DNA from: Zingiber officinale
Taxonomy: Eukaryota > Streptophyta > Magnoliopsida > Zingiberales > Zingiberaceae
Assembly (NCBI RefSeq): GCF_018446385.1
Contig: NC_055987.1
Coordinates: 12,361,705-12,425,704, forward strand
Reading direction: 5' to 3'
DNA length: 64,000 nt
Shown here piece by piece: positions 22,214 through 33,975 of the stretch (its first letter is position 1; the number at the start of each line of letters is the position of its first letter). The position numbers and the translations under genes are program-made. The notes beneath the pieces are model-generated. The model did not search any database. It was not told the DNA's origin and saw only the letters and a list, made by a program, of their open reading frames with translations.

Positions 22214-24193
22214 ATTGCAAACTAGGTGTTACAAACTAACCGGTGCAAAAAAAAAAACCGTTGCAAATTAATCGTTGCAAACTAGTCGTGCATGAGTAAA
22301 ACAATATATATAGACACATTGTGCTACGAGATTTTCATTCGACTATCATGTCATTTCTCAAACACATATACTAAAACGTGTTTTCACCAAAAATGTCTCA
22401 TTCTATGGGCAGCTCTAGCTCAAGTTCCAGCTCGACAAGCGAAGAAGAAGTCCATGTTGAAATCGATGAGCAAGCTTATGATCCGGGTGAAGAACTGATG
22501 TTATTGGTTCTTCAACAAGACCAACAAATTATGGAAGCATATCAGAGGAGGGGCACACTCAGAAGAAGGTTCGTCCAAAGAAATCGTGAAGTCGGGCATG
22601 AGAGGCTCGTCAATGATTATTTCTCTATAAACCCGGTGTATCACGATGAAATATTTCGAAGATGATTTTGAATGCGAAGAGAGTTATTCCTCCGCATAGT
22701 GAATGCAATAGAGAATCATTCAGCATTTTTTCAACATAGGGATGATGTTGTATAAAGAAAAGGGTTGTCACCACTACAAAAATGTACCGCTGTGATTCGT
22801 CAACTGGCTTACGAAGTCCCCGCTGATCATCTTGACGAGTACCTATGCATGGGCGAATCAACTGCCATCAGGTGTCTTTTCAAGTTTTGCGAATACATGG
22901 TTGAAATATTTGGTGATAGGTACTTGAGAAGGTCAAATGCTGATGATGTTCAACGTCTTCTTCAAATGCATAATAAGAGGCATGACTTCCCTGGCATGTT
23001 AGGCAGCTTTGATTGTATGCATTGGACTTGGAAAAATTGTCCAATTGCTTGGAAAGGTCAATTTACAAGGGGGCATAGGTCACCAACAATCGTACTTGAA
23101 GCGGTCGCATCTCATGACTTGTGGATATGACATGCATTCTTTGGGGTCGCTAGTTCACATAACGATATTAATGTGTTATATGAATCTCCCATATTCAACA
23201 ATGTCTTGTAAGAAAATATGTCGTAGATTAATTTCACGGTGAACGACACTACATATACGAAGGGATATTATCTAACAGATGGAATATATCCCAAGTGGGC
23301 TACTTTTGTTAAGGCTTTTCCTTATCCAGAAGATCCCAAGAGGAAGTTGTTTAAGGAAAGATAGGAGTCTGCAAGAAAAGATGTCGAACGGGCATTTGGG
23401 GTGCTCCAATCTCGATGAACGATTGTCAGAAGTCCAGCTCGTTATTGGTATAGGAAAAAGTTAAAACAAATCATGTTAGCATACATTATTTTACATAATA
23501 TGATTGTTGAGGATGAGGGAGGTCACGTGACAAATTGATACAACGATGAAAGCGACGAACCCGCACAACCTATCCATGGCTCAAACCGAGGATTTCAGGA
23601 TTATCTTCGAACAAATTCTGAGCTACGTGACATTCAAGTTCATCGCCAACTTCGTGCCGACTTAGTTGAGCATATCTGGGGGCGATACAACAATAATTCG
23701 TGAATTAATATTTCATATATTATTTTTAATTTCATAATAGTATGGTTTATTTAAGTTGTTGTTGTATTTCAATTTCATCATTAGATGGTAATTTAAAATA
23801 AATTTCGTTTTCCCAACTTTGTAATTTTAGCTGCTCAGTTATAATTTCGTTTTCCCAACTTTATAATTTCGGTTTGCCAATATTGTAATTTCGTTTTTCA
23901 CCAACATCTATTTTATTTAATAAATATATTAAAAAATTAATATTATTTTTGAAAAACTATAAAATTATATTTTTAAAAGTAAGATTAATTATAATAATAT
24001 TTTAAATATTTTAAAATATATTTAAAATATATTTATTTAATATGATATAATTTTAAAATGATTGAGTGAATTGTGGGACCCATAAATAATTAGTGTAGGT
24101 GAAAGGAGGTTGTTATAATGAGTATGTGGCAATGAGTCCCATGTTTTTTGATGAGGTGGTGAGTGTTATAACTAGATAGCATTGTGGATGCTC
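22214..24193 (+). mobile_element. PIF/Harbinger DNA transposon, right part
   Basis: It contains a Harbinger-type transposase frame. The right terminus 'gcattgtggatgctc' is followed by TAA (24194-24196), the usual 3-bp target site of this superfamily. The same terminal words (ggatgctc|taa) end the MITE at 28834. The left terminus is not seen: sequence 5' of the gene (22214-22390) runs directly into the Copia LTR, so the Copia element probably inserted within this transposon's leader. 23704-24193 is AT-rich non-coding sequence with no second ORF. Confidence 0.7.
22393..23703 (+). pseudogene. PIF/Harbinger (HARBI1/ALP1-like) transposase, nine in-frame stops
   Basis: A single reading frame of about 437 codons runs from MSHSMG at 22393 to the terminal TGA at 23701-23703 without any frameshift. 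It is broken by nine in-frame stops. Each stop can be explained by one C-to-T or G-to-A change (CGA to TGA twice, CAA or CAG to TAA or TAG, TGG to TGA). Blocks of the DDE domain remain: GSFDCMHWTWKNCPIAWKG with the first Asp, SHNDINVL with the second Asp, and DVERAFGVLQSR with the Glu, so the catalytic triad is preserved. The N-terminus has a Ser run and an acidic stretch. It is a pseudogene of a DNA-cutting transposase. Decay has been purely by transitions, as expected for methylated DNA. Confidence 0.88.
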
Positions 24194-24196
24194 TAA

Positions 24197-26940
24197 TAAA
24201 TGATCTGGCAATCTTGCCTCGACCGGTCCGGTATTCTACGTGCACAGATCGTACTCGAATACGAGTTAACCTTAGTTCAGTTCAATCCAAGCTTTGGATT
24301 TGCATGAAAAAGTCTCTCTTCATGTAAATATTTACAACATCAATACATATGTCATAATTTAAATCAACAATAAAATCAAGAGACTTTTAATGTAAAACTA
24401 AATACTCATGCACAAAATCATTTCGTCTCCACCTCTTTATTCAATTCACATTTCCACCAAAAGTAAAATCAAAGATCTGAATTTTATGGATAAAGCAAAC
24501 AGAAACAAGGATGTTCATTAGAGAATTCTATTTCCATACCCCTAATGAATAGGAAAATAAGGCAATAAAATTCAACAAGAAGTTTGCATCTTGAAAGTTT
24601 CAGCATCGTTCAAGGTAAACAGAGACGAGGCAAAAACATAGGGCAAAAGGTCAATAGGGCAAAAACATTCGATTGCTTCCTTACCTGATTGCAAAGCTCA
24701 TCAAAATTGCTTCCCTTCTCATTGTGCCACCTCTATATGCAGTCTCGATGAGCAAACTGAGACAGAGGGAAACGGAATCAGTCTCTAAGCCTAGCAATCC
24801 GCACTTGTTAGCCCAAGAGAAGCCGAAGAACGGGAAAAAAAAATCATCTTTAGATATCCAGAGCATCCAAAGGGGATTCCATGCTCGTGTTATTCTCATC
24901 CTCCTTCTCGTAGCAGATCCTACATAGACGTACGGAATCAGTAGAGGATTTCATGTTTCCGCCAATCTTAACTTTTAGATTTATGAGAGAACACGTTTCT
25001 CATTTTTATCCCAACATGATTTTAGATTTCAAAAATCAATATTATTAATATGATGTTGTGTTTCAAACAACAGCACCACTTTAGTGGGATAAACCCTACA
25101 ATAATCACCACCATAATTTATTTTGAAAATCAGCACTATACTACATTTTAATAATCAACATCACCTTAACGGTATTATGGAGAGGATTAAAGAATGATTA
25201 CAAATAGTCAAGAGATTTTTTTCCATCCATGGATGTTACGTATTTTCAGGTATTTCTTGTCAAATCTTAACTAAAGTTAGACATTTTACCATATTAACTT
25301 TGATAATAGGTAAATTATGGATCAAAGAATGGTCTTGAAATTCGGTGATTCAGATGTCCTGAGTCAGGAGCAATTATATCTTTGATGATGGTAGCTAGTA
25401 AGGAGGATTTATAGAGACGTATAATTTTATATTTATCGAATATTGGAAGTCTCCTCTGACATGGCATTACGTCAATCATTTCGAGTATTATACTCTCATC
25501 ATATTTTGATAAATACAATTTACTTATTGAAAAAAACATTCGTAAGAGAGGCATAATAAGAAATAAATGCAGGATTCGACAAATCTTAAAATTAAGTGGG
25601 GCCTTCGCAACTTTTGCCGGCAATTGCCGTTGTATTTATTCTTAGAGACGCACAAAACTCTTTTTTTAATGAAAAATAATAATAATAAAGATCGACTAAA
25701 GTTGTGGGTGTTTTTTTTTCTATTTTAGAAGATAATGTATAAAATTTTTGCACGTTCCATTATGTTATTATTTTTTAAAAAGAACACAAATTAAAAAAAG
25801 ACTTGTATTTTTTTTAATCAAGCGTAGTACTATTTTAATTTATTATAAAAAATATATTCAATTCCATTTTTATATTAAATTTATACTTTTATCTCATTCT
25901 ATTTTCATTGTAAAAAAACTCTCTATAAATTATAATAAAAAATTATAGCAATTTTCTCTCCATTACTTTTTTTTAAATGTAAATTTTAAAACATTTTCTA
26001 AAAATTATAATTTATATATAGTATTTTTTTTCAAAAACTATATGAATTTGTCTTGGTGCATTATTATTTGACGATATAACAATTATAACTCCTTTTGATA
26101 ATTAAAAAAAAAACAGGAATGGCCATTTAATCTTTATCCCAACAAGTTGGAAGTTCAAGCAAGAAAGTAAATATGAATAAATTAAAATTAAGCCGAATAA
26201 ACAAGAAAATCAAGCCAATTAGAATTCAAGCAAGACAGACAACAAATCAAGAAAAAACCAACTGAATTAAGCAAGGGAACTTATCTACATCCCATTCTAA
26301 AAATCATTCATTATATATTCCACTTCATAAAGGCAAAGGTAAAATAACTATACTGACAGACTTGGCAAAAACTTGAGCTATTTTATCGCAATTATAAAGA
26401 AGATGCATATACACATACAAAACGTTATGATCCAGAACTTATTATTTTAGAAGAGTAACACAATTGAGTCTCCAAGCTTAAGTGATGCCAAATTCTATAC
26501 AAAAGAACTAATAAAAGGGAGGAAAAGGTATAACAACTACTTTGCTGAAGGTGATAAAAACAAAAGTATACCAAAAAAATGTGCAAACAATATTGAAACA
26601 AAACAGTTTTTCAAATCATTTCCAACAACATTTATAGTTCTAGTATGATAAAATTTTGTGTGCAAATCTACACTGGATGATAATCGATATGAAGAAGGCC
26701 ATGCCATAGAGTTTCTACAAGAACAAATCACAACCAACGGAACAAGTAATTCAAATTGGTTCATAGAAGATTAGGGTAAAATATCTTAAAGCATAAATTG
26801 AGCAATGTGATTGCTACATCATTGCTTATCAACAGCTAAGGCTACTTGATAAAACACTGTAACATACTAGCGGTGCAAAAAGAAACTAAAACATAATCAA
26901 ATATAAAAGGGAGAAACTATCTGTCTTCACGCTCATTCCT
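24197..26940. other. Intergenic, AT-rich, no recognised gene
   Basis: 2.7 kb between the Harbinger end and the eL29 stop codon. 24600-24930 is less AT-rich and has short open frames on both strands with no recognisable domain. 25620-26100 is very AT-rich with A and T runs. 26500-26900 probably holds the eL29 3' UTR (minus strand). Confidence 0.5.
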
Positions 26941-27322
26941 CTACTGCTCCATCTCAGAACCAGAGGCAGCAGCCGCCTTCTTGTTGAGCTCATTATGTTT
27001 CCTTGAGTATCTCAAGTTTCTAAGATACTTTGGATCCATCTGCAATATTATGAAACAGAAAACACGTCAATAGGAATCAACAAAAACAGATTTTTGGTTC
27101 GGAAGAAGAATGCTCGTTGAAAGGTGTATGCTTGGATAAGATGCAAAAACAACATAATCGGAAATTTTTTATAAAAAAAAACAAATTGATGGAAAGAGTA
27201 GAAAGAAGAGAGATGAGTACCCCCTTGGTGGAGGTGTGCCGGTGCTTCTTAGGCTTCTTGATCCCGTTCCTGTGAGCCTTGTACGACTGGTTGTGCGCCG
27301 TATGGTTCTTCGATTTCGCCAT
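26941..27322 (-). CDS. RPL29: 60S ribosomal protein eL29 (two coding exons)
   Basis: A small basic protein of the large ribosomal subunit. Exon 1 is 27322-27221 (34 codons, starts [17 protein letters not shown] and ends HTSTKG), with donor GTACTC at 27220. Exon 2 is 27039-26941 ([16 protein letters not shown]... to TAG), with acceptor TTGCAG directly before its ATG. Both splice sites are in phase 0, giving 66 residues, the normal size for plant eL29. The wording NHTAHNQS...KKHRHTS and MDPKYLRN is diagnostic. Upstream, CCAG|GTGCG at about 27404 and an acceptor near the start codon suggest a 5'-UTR intron. The promoter carries a TATA box, telo-box and site II motifs typical of plant ribosomal protein genes. 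This is a real host gene with no damage visible. Confidence 0.96.
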
Positions 27323-27440
27323 TTCTGTATCGCGAAGAGGAATATGACTACGAGATCAACGCTACAGGGAAATTAGCAGAAGCAGATCAAAAGCAGTTAC
27401 GCACCTGGAGATGCACAGCGTGATCTATACCGGCGTCGGC

Positions 27441-27463
27441 TAGGGTTCCTCGTGGTTTTATAG
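27441..27463 (-). promoter_or_regulatory. TATA box and telo-box of eL29
   Basis: On the minus strand TATAAAA (27463-27457) is followed about 10 bp later by AACCCTA (27447-27441), a telo-box. This pairing is common in plant translation-machinery genes. It lies about 120 bp upstream of the ATG, with an intron predicted in the leader. Confidence 0.75.
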
Positions 27464-27511
27464 GGGAGTGCTTCCGTATGCCCATGAGCACAATTACTGT
27501 TTTACCCTTCA

Positions 27512-27561
27512 TTGGGCCAGATAACAGGGAAAATTGTTGTTGAATTGGGCCCGTAGGCCCA
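27512..27561. promoter_or_regulatory. Three site II (TGGGCC) elements of the eL29 promoter
   Basis: TGGGCC at 27512-27517 and 27546-27551 on the plus strand and its complement at 27556-27561. Site II motifs bind TCP factors and, combined with a telo-box, mark promoters of cell-growth genes. They lie 50-100 bp upstream of the TATA box. Confidence 0.7.
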
Positions 27562-27564
27562 ATT

Positions 27565-28456
27565 TGTCAATCACAATAACAGATTACAACTGTGTAGTAT
27601 TCCATCCTTAGAGACGTCTTTGACCGTATTTACTGGTAGGAGTGAGTACAATTTCAATTCAATTAAAACAACTGGTCGAACTGAATTAATTTGAAAATAA
27701 ATTTATTAATTTTTATTAAACTGATTAAATTTTTTTAAAAAACTTTAAAATGTTCGAAAGATTTTAGGCTCTTTCTAATCAAATTCTATACCTTTTGATC
27801 GTATGGCTCTCATCTAGCCAGTGACCGGCCACCCACCTCATTTAACGCGCTGCCCCCTCTGAATTAGACTTTGATCGAGCCAACAAACCAAACTAAGGAC
27901 ATTTAAACCTCTAAATAAGATTTTCTATAGCTCCATGTGCCACGTAAATGTCACTTAAAAATAAAAAATTATAATTCTCTGTATAATGAAAAATCTCATT
28001 ATAACTTTTTTTTAACGGACCCTAACTTATAAATCATAAAACTCTACATTATAAATGATAAATTAAAATGTAATACTATTTTATCATTAATTATTAATTA
28101 CAAATTTCATCTTCCCAAGAAAAAAATTTTGAATTTTCAATACCGCTCTTAACTATAAATCTCAAATCTCACTTCTACACTTATTCAAATTTTTTTATCA
28201 AGTTTTTTTATTTTACAAATCTATCACAGATATGACAAAAGACGATTTACTCATTCCCATTATCCCCATAAATCCATATCTAATTCAACATAAAATAGAT
28301 AAATTATGAATAATTATTAGTCATTAATATAGTGACTCATATATAAAAAAAAGATATATTCAGATGTTCAAATTTCAACCCTATAATTTAATATAATAAC
28401 ATTCTATAACCATCGCCATGAGAATTTTTACAAACTTTCGCGGAACGGAGATACCC
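27565..28456. other. Intergenic, AT-rich
   Basis: Between the divergent promoters of eL29 and the MITE. No open frame or repeat that I can name. Very rich in A and T from 27650. Confidence 0.5.
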
Positions 28457-28459
28457 TAA

Positions 28460-28834
28460 GGGCATATCCAATAGAAGATATTTGGAGAAGATATTTTTCC
28501 AAATATCTCTCTCTCAAATATCTCCCATTATGAGTGAGATTTGAGAGGTGAATAGAAATTATTAGACATAACTTTATGCCTGATGATTTCATAATAGGTG
28601 GCATGCAAGTAGGCCACATAAGGGATAATGATTACTTTATTAAGATATTTTATTATATAATTTGATATATTTGAGAGTAAAATATTTGATAGATGAAATT
28701 TATAAATATTTAATTGATGAGATATTTGATTATGATATTTAGAATATTTAAATAATGAGATATTTAATTGATGATGTAAACGTGAAGTCCATAAATATTT
28801 TAAAAAAAAATATTTCATATTATCATGGATGCTC
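28460..28834. mobile_element. Tourist-like MITE (375 bp), TSD TAA
   Basis: TAA at 28457-28459 and 28835-28837 flanks GGGCATATCCAATAG...CATGGATGCTC. The terminal inverted repeats are GGGCATATCC and, from the right end inward, GAGCATCC. The termini resemble those of the Harbinger element ending at 24193, which could be its transposase source. The interior is AT-rich with repeated GATATTT words and no gene. It lies about 320 bp upstream of the TATA box of the PADRE gene. Confidence 0.85.
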
Positions 28835-29156
28835 TAATAATAATTCAGCGGTACTTGCAAGAGCCGACGCATGATTGGACGTGCTGGCTGACTCATCTCT
28901 TACACCACGCGAAAAAGGTGGAACGGGAATGGAAGAAGTCCTCTCTCTTCAGTCGTAAGCGTAAGTGACCAGTAAGAAGACGAATGATGATTGTCATTGG
29001 AGTCGTCTGACTCTGAGTGGCGACGTCGACGAGAACTGAGCCACAAAGAAACCACAACGCACTCCACGAGTTTCCAGTTTCCACGCCGTAGCCATTTTGT
29101 TCTTTGCTTATTATCGAGTCAACGTATTCTCGCTCCTTTTTTATCTTCTCTCTTGT

Positions 29157-29164
29157 ATAAATAC
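29157..29164 (+). promoter_or_regulatory. TATA box of the PADRE gene
   Basis: TATAAATA, followed by a pyrimidine patch (29166-29195), about 125 bp upstream of the ATG at 29284. Confidence 0.7.
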
Positions 29165-29283
29165 GTCTCTCCTCTCTTCTCTTCGCTTCAATCCGTTTCT
29201 CCCTCAAAGTGTTCAACAGCAAACAGTTACGGAAAGATTAGCAGTAGCGTACTCGTGAGGGATCAGCACAGGACCCACCCGGG

Positions 29284-29766
29284 ATGGGCAACGGAGCATC
29301 CTGCGTTCCCCGGTGCACCCGGGCAGCCGCGGCCAAGGTCGTTGGCCCTGACGGATTCCTCCGCCCTATCGAGGCGCCCGCCGGCGCCGCGGAGATCATG
29401 GTGGAGTTTCCTGGCCACGCGGTGGCGCGCGCCGAGGAGGCGCTCAGGACCCGGCGGGCGGCCGGGATGCGGGCGGACGAGGAGTTGCTGCCCGGAGTGG
29501 TATACTTCCTGCTGCCACTGAACCGGGTCGGGTCCCGGCTCTCTGACTGTCAGGTGGAGGCGCTACTCGAGGCTGTCGGCCGCCGGAGGCGGCGGGGCAA
29601 GCAGGGGGATCGTCCACGGAGCCGAGTCTTCCCGGAGGTTGGCGGCGGAAAGGAACGGAAGGTGGCAGTTTGGGAGGGGGAGCTGACGGGTTTGAGTGGT
29701 AAGAAGGTGGGTGGATGCCGGCAGTGGAGACCAGCCTTAGACACCATCCATGAATGTAAGGGTTAA
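29284..29766 (+). CDS. PADRE-domain (DUF4228) protein, 160 aa, N-myristoylation signal
   Basis: A single-exon small plant protein. The start MGNGASC is an N-myristoylation signal with a nearby Cys, so membrane attachment is likely. The PADRE/DUF4228 pattern follows: KVVGPDGFLRPIEAP, AAEIMVEFPGHAVARAEE and DEELLPGVVYFLLPLNRVGSRLS (about residues 18-85). A basic RRRRRGKQGDRPRSR segment comes next, then a Gly-rich tail. This family is linked to stress and pathogen responses in plants, but its biochemistry is unknown. Codon use is very GC-rich, unlike the AT-rich flanks, as often seen in commelinid monocots. The ATG follows a good TATA box and leader. I see no damage. Confidence 0.88.
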   Translation: MGNGASCVPRCTRAAAAKVVGPDGFLRPIEAPAGAAEIMVEFPGHAVARAEEALRTRRAAGMRADEELLPGVVYFLLPLNRVGSRLSDCQVEALLEAVGRRRRRGKQGDRPRSRVFPEVGGGKERKVAVWEGELTGLSGKKVGGCRQWRPALDTIHECKG

Positions 29767-29860
29767 GGCAGAAGTGCCCTCCGGCGATGTGATGGTAAGA
29801 GGGAGGACGAACTATCATTCAACGAAGATTCAAAACTCACGTAGAATATTCTTGCGTTTG

Positions 29861-30323
29861 GACCATCTGACTCATTCTGTGTTTTTCAAATTTATTTTGG
29901 ATGTTCGATGAAAAAATTTTAGACGATTAAATTGATAACCTCCGAGGTTAATTGTTTTCTCTTTTGTTGTCACCTAACATGGAGCAAATATTAGATGGCC
30001 AAATTGAATTACTAGTGATATTGGACCATCTGACTCATTCTGTGTTTTTCAAATTTATTTTGATGATCGATAAAAAATTTCTAGACGGCCGAATTGATAA
30101 CCTTTAGGGTTAATTGTTTTCCCTTTTGTTGTCACTCAGCATGGAGCAAATATTAGAAGGCCAAATTGAATTACTCGTGATGTTAGACCATCTGACTAAT
30201 TATGTGTTTTTCAAATTTATCTTGATTGTCGATGAAAAATTTTTAGACGGCCAAATTGATGAACTCCGGGGTTATTTGTTTTTCCTTTTGTTGTCACCCA
30301 GCATGGAGCAAATATTAGACCAA
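29861..30323. repeat. ~163-bp tandem repeat (2.8 copies) downstream of the PADRE gene
   Basis: 'gaccatctgact(c/a)att' begins at 29861, 30024 and 30186 (periods 163 and 162). Each unit contains 'gttaattgttttc', 'ttttgttgtcac' and 'catggagcaaatattaga'. The third copy stops at about 30323. Copies are well conserved, so the duplication is fairly recent. The unit is not a known element to me. Confidence 0.88.
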
Positions 30324-30329
30324 GTTTGT

Positions 30330-30949
30330 ATGTTGTCTATGACAGTCTACACCGATCTGAACCTAATTAGTAATTACTTAAATATAAAAAATACGAGAGA
30401 AAAATTCATAATATTATATATAAAACTCTATAACGTATACTAATAATAATAATAATAATATTTATTTCTCTCATTTCCTTGTAACTAGCTTCCATTGAAG
30501 CCTACTCCTCTAAAAGCTCATGGGATTTTAAACTATCACAAGACATACTGATTATTTGTTACAAATCAATTCGAAAATGTTCTTATGATTCAAAAATCGT
30601 TAATAAAAATCAGTTATATTTCCTTGTAATTACCTTGACAGTACCTCGATCTCACTCGTCTCCAAATATAAACAAAAGCCCTATCTTCCTACAATCTTAA
30701 TTTCAATATTTGTTTACTAAGCATTAGAATGATGAGAAGGAAAGGATTAATCTTCATTTGGTGGGCTAATACCCGGTTAACAATACAAACAATGATTTTT
30801 CATTAAAGAGTTAAACCTTAATTAAATGATCTATTGTTTGAAGGAGGTTTAAGCTAATTAGACATAGATTTAATATGTAGATCTGTTAATCCAGTTTATT
30901 AATATTAATAGATTGTTAATCAGTAACGGACTTTAAGATCAGTGGTCCT
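30330..30949. other. Intergenic, AT-rich
   Basis: A short (aat)n run lies at about 30440-30465. Otherwise nothing recognisable. Confidence 0.45.
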
Positions 30950-31262
30950 ATAGAATGTGCCAAGATATTTAAGGAAGAGGCCTTGATTCATTCAGGCATC
31001 TTGAGATCTTGAATTTTAGAATTAGGAGCTTTTTTTTACTCTTCTCTTCCCCATTGAGAAAGATTAAAGTTGACGCTCATTCCTATAGAAGACTTCCACT
31101 GTATTGTAAGAATTGCTACGACTACAAGTAAGAATAAATGACTCTTGCGATAGATTCAGATCAACCTATTGTTTCAATTTTCAATTTTATCCTATTGAAG
31201 GATGATAGCTAGATTTTGTTGTAGATGCATCATTTAGTATAATTTTAATGTATCACAATGCT
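30950..31262 (+). repeat. Dispersed repeat R, copy 1 (possible old LTR piece)
   Basis: Related to 42955-43142 plus 61060-61165, the second copy being split by the nest at 43146-61040. Shared words: 'ggccttgattcattcaggcatcttgagatcttgaatttta', in which a long exact run is visible, 'tatagaagacttc', 'ttgtaggaattgctac' and 'ggatgatagctagatt...catcatttag'. In copy 2 a TATATAAG precedes the shared block, so an LTR with a promoter is possible. The family is not recognised. Confidence 0.65.
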
Positions 31263-31272
31263 TTCAATTTGT

Positions 31273-31640
31273 CACTAAAAAAAAACAGTTTTACCGACGG
31301 AATTATCCATCGGCCTTCCATCGGTATAATAGGTTACCGACGGAAATGTAGTTGTCGGTAACCGATTTATCGGAAAGGTTATTACCGACGGAAGGTCCTA
31401 TTTCCGTCGGTAATATTATACCGACGGACCATAATTCCGTCGAGAACATAGCCGGAACAATGATTTTGGCCAGGGAATAAACTACCGACGGAACAGGGTA
31501 TTTCCGTCGGTAATTACCGACGGAAACACCTGTTTCCGTTGGTAATATATCGATCTACCGACGGAAATAGGTGTTTTCATCGGTAGATTTTTCCGATATT
31601 TACTGACGGAAATCATAATCCGTCGGTATTCCGTCAGTAA
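31273..31640. mobile_element. Terminal region of a CACTA (En/Spm) transposon
   Basis: It begins CACTAAAAAAAAACAG and is followed by many short motifs ACCGACGGA and TCCGTCGGT in both orientations up to about 31640. CACTA termini with subterminal repeats of this kind bind the element's own TNPA-type protein. The element's coding region follows to the right on the minus strand. The opposite terminus is not found. Confidence 0.85.
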
Positions 31641-31870
31641 ATTAAAAAAAAATCCAGGTTCTATCTGTTTTGGCAATTTCCATATATACAAATTCCAAAT
31701 ATACAAACCATCACAAATATAATTCATTACAATCAATCCACACAAACATATATAATCCACACATAAATTAAAAGATCACATTTACACAATCCACAGTTAA
31801 ATAATCATAACATTCTAACACTTCATTGATACAACTGCATACAAACATATAATCCACACTTACTGACTTA

Positions 31871-31874
<4 letters not shown>

Positions 31875-31935
<61 letters not shown>
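31875..31935. repeat. (TA)n microsatellite, about 30 units
   Basis: An uninterrupted run of alternating A and T in the non-coding part of the CACTA element. Confidence 0.95.
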
Positions 31936-31938
<3 letters not shown>

Positions 31939-32437
31939 AATCACTTTTACACAATCAACACTTAAACAATCACAATATCATAACAATTCATTCATATTAT
32001 TAGAAACAACTATAATCATCTAAACAAACTAAACTGAACAATATATCATAGTGCATATATAAATCATGTCAAAATGATACATACCATAGTGCAGAGTACA
32101 CAAAATAATACAAGAATGAAAGATAATGCTAGAAATCCTGTCAAAAGACAAATATCAAATGATCATGTTGATATATAAATAAACATTTTTGTATATATGT
32201 ATATCGAATTTTATTTATAATAAAATGATACCTGAACAAAAAATGAGCATATGATCATATGAAGAGCCAATATGTAAATAGAATCGAACGTGACTCCTGA
32301 AACATATATTAATAAAACATTTAGAAAGTAAATGAACATATTATACCAAATATAAAAATGGAATAAATATATTACCATGGTCTATCTATGATAAATAAAA
32401 AACTAATAAAGTGTAATTGAACATACCTCAGAAAATG

Positions 32438-33840
32438 CTAATCATCACCGGCTGATGGATCTTGAGTCTCCTGTGACTCAGAACCATGTGACCCCTGGGT
32501 GAAATTAGCCACGATCTGGTGCATCTGGGCCATGAGATCATCATTACTCTTGTCACGTTCGACTCTCCTCTTCTCCTCATTAGCTCTCCTCTTCTTCTCA
32601 TCAGCTCTCCACTGATTCATATCGGCCATCCTCTGATCCATTGATTTCAATTGAGTGCGCAGTTCTTGATTTTCACGTCTTAAGAACTGCATCTCACTAG
32701 ATGAAGAGGAACTAGCACGGCTGACCGGATTTCTCAGACAATCAAATGCAACTTTTGCTTGAGAGCCCAGGCCGTAGAGGGTAGAGTTTTTTGTTCTTCT
32801 ACCGACAATATCATAATAAATCTCATTTAGAGCGTTGGTGGATAGAGACTGTGAATCTCCCCCCCCTCTACTAATGGCTGAGATGTCTGAGCCACCCTTT
32901 CTGTCATTTGTTGCTGTAAATAAATAAATAATATCCAATTTAATCAGTATTGCTGACTACTAATTAAGATAGAAATGAACAAATGTAATAAAGTTAATAA
33001 TCTTACATGGAAAGTCTGAGATCGAGAATCAACAAATGATCCATCCTTCTTCTTATGGGTCTTGAGAAAGACCTCCATACATGTGTGATGTCGGGCAAGC
33101 TTGAGTTTCTATATACAAAAAATTTTTTGGATAAAATTATACAAGTTTATAATAAATACATAATTTGTTACAATATATAACTTTAAATTTTACTCACCAG
33201 ATCCATGGTATGCTTTACAATAGATCTGGATCCTGACGTATGCCGAGCGATTCTAGTGCTCGGGCCACCTGGTTCTGTATTTCTATTTGCTTTTGCCTTT
33301 TCAGCATTTGCCTGCCATCTTTCTGCAGCCCAGGTGGTCGTCCATGCACTCAATATTGCCTCAGAAACATACGCAGGTCTAACGCCCTTCTTTCTCATGT
33401 AATACATATGGTCTTTGTATAGTTTGGCATAGTATGTATTCCATGTAGATTTAAATTCTTCTTCATGCCCGTCCTCCCATGTATACATTTTCTGCAATTA
33501 TAAGTTAAGTATTTAAGTTAAGTGATAACTATATTAACTATAATACCAAATATATTAAATTTACTTACCACAAATTCATTATAGTAAAATAGCTTCATCT
33601 CTTGGTTTACATGCCTCCATGTAGTACCAGACGCGCTAACTCGTTCTTTGAATTTTCCCGTGATATATGTGGCAACTCGGTGGCCATCTGGAGTGAACCT
33701 GCACAAAATAATATTAAGTTAAGAGAAATCAATTATATATTAACTCGAATTAATATAATGAAAAATACGTACGAGTCCCCGACGACTTTAAGGACCTTGT
33801 AGCCATGTGGTGCTACATGCTATTGCTCTGCCATAATGAT
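32438..33840 (-). pseudogene. CACTA second gene (Transposase_24/TNPA-like), several exons
   Basis: Minus-strand pieces joined by plausible introns: a FTPDGHRVATYITGKFKERV exon (33706-33560), YTWEDGHEEEFKSTW...KKGVRPAYVSEA (33497-33190), a short KLKLARHHTCMEVFLKTHK piece (33110-33010), and a C-terminal exon (about 32915-32438). The last has RRENQELRTQL coiled coil and charged repeats ending in DPSAGDD and a stop. The order matches Ptta/En/Spm-type plant transposase proteins that bind subterminal repeats. The exon limits are approximate and I cannot prove integrity. Confidence 0.65.
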
Positions 33841-33975
33841 ATCTGTAAAACAACATTAGACCACATAATAATAAGGTGATGAAAACATGATAATAAAATT
33901 ACAATTTAATATGAAAGCATAACTTACTTGATGATTACTAATTATAATACTTAATCATCGTTACCATCTGACTAA

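Noticed and set aside
24673..24927. Possible small gene between Harbinger and eL29
   Set aside because: Short overlapping frames on both strands with no domain, signal or splice support.
25748..25948. Lys/Phe/Ile-rich frame
   Set aside because: Translated AT-rich low-complexity DNA.
29444..29818. Antisense frame over the PADRE gene
   Set aside because: GC-rich codons on the sense strand produce an open antisense frame; only the sense frame has a family match, TATA box and start context.
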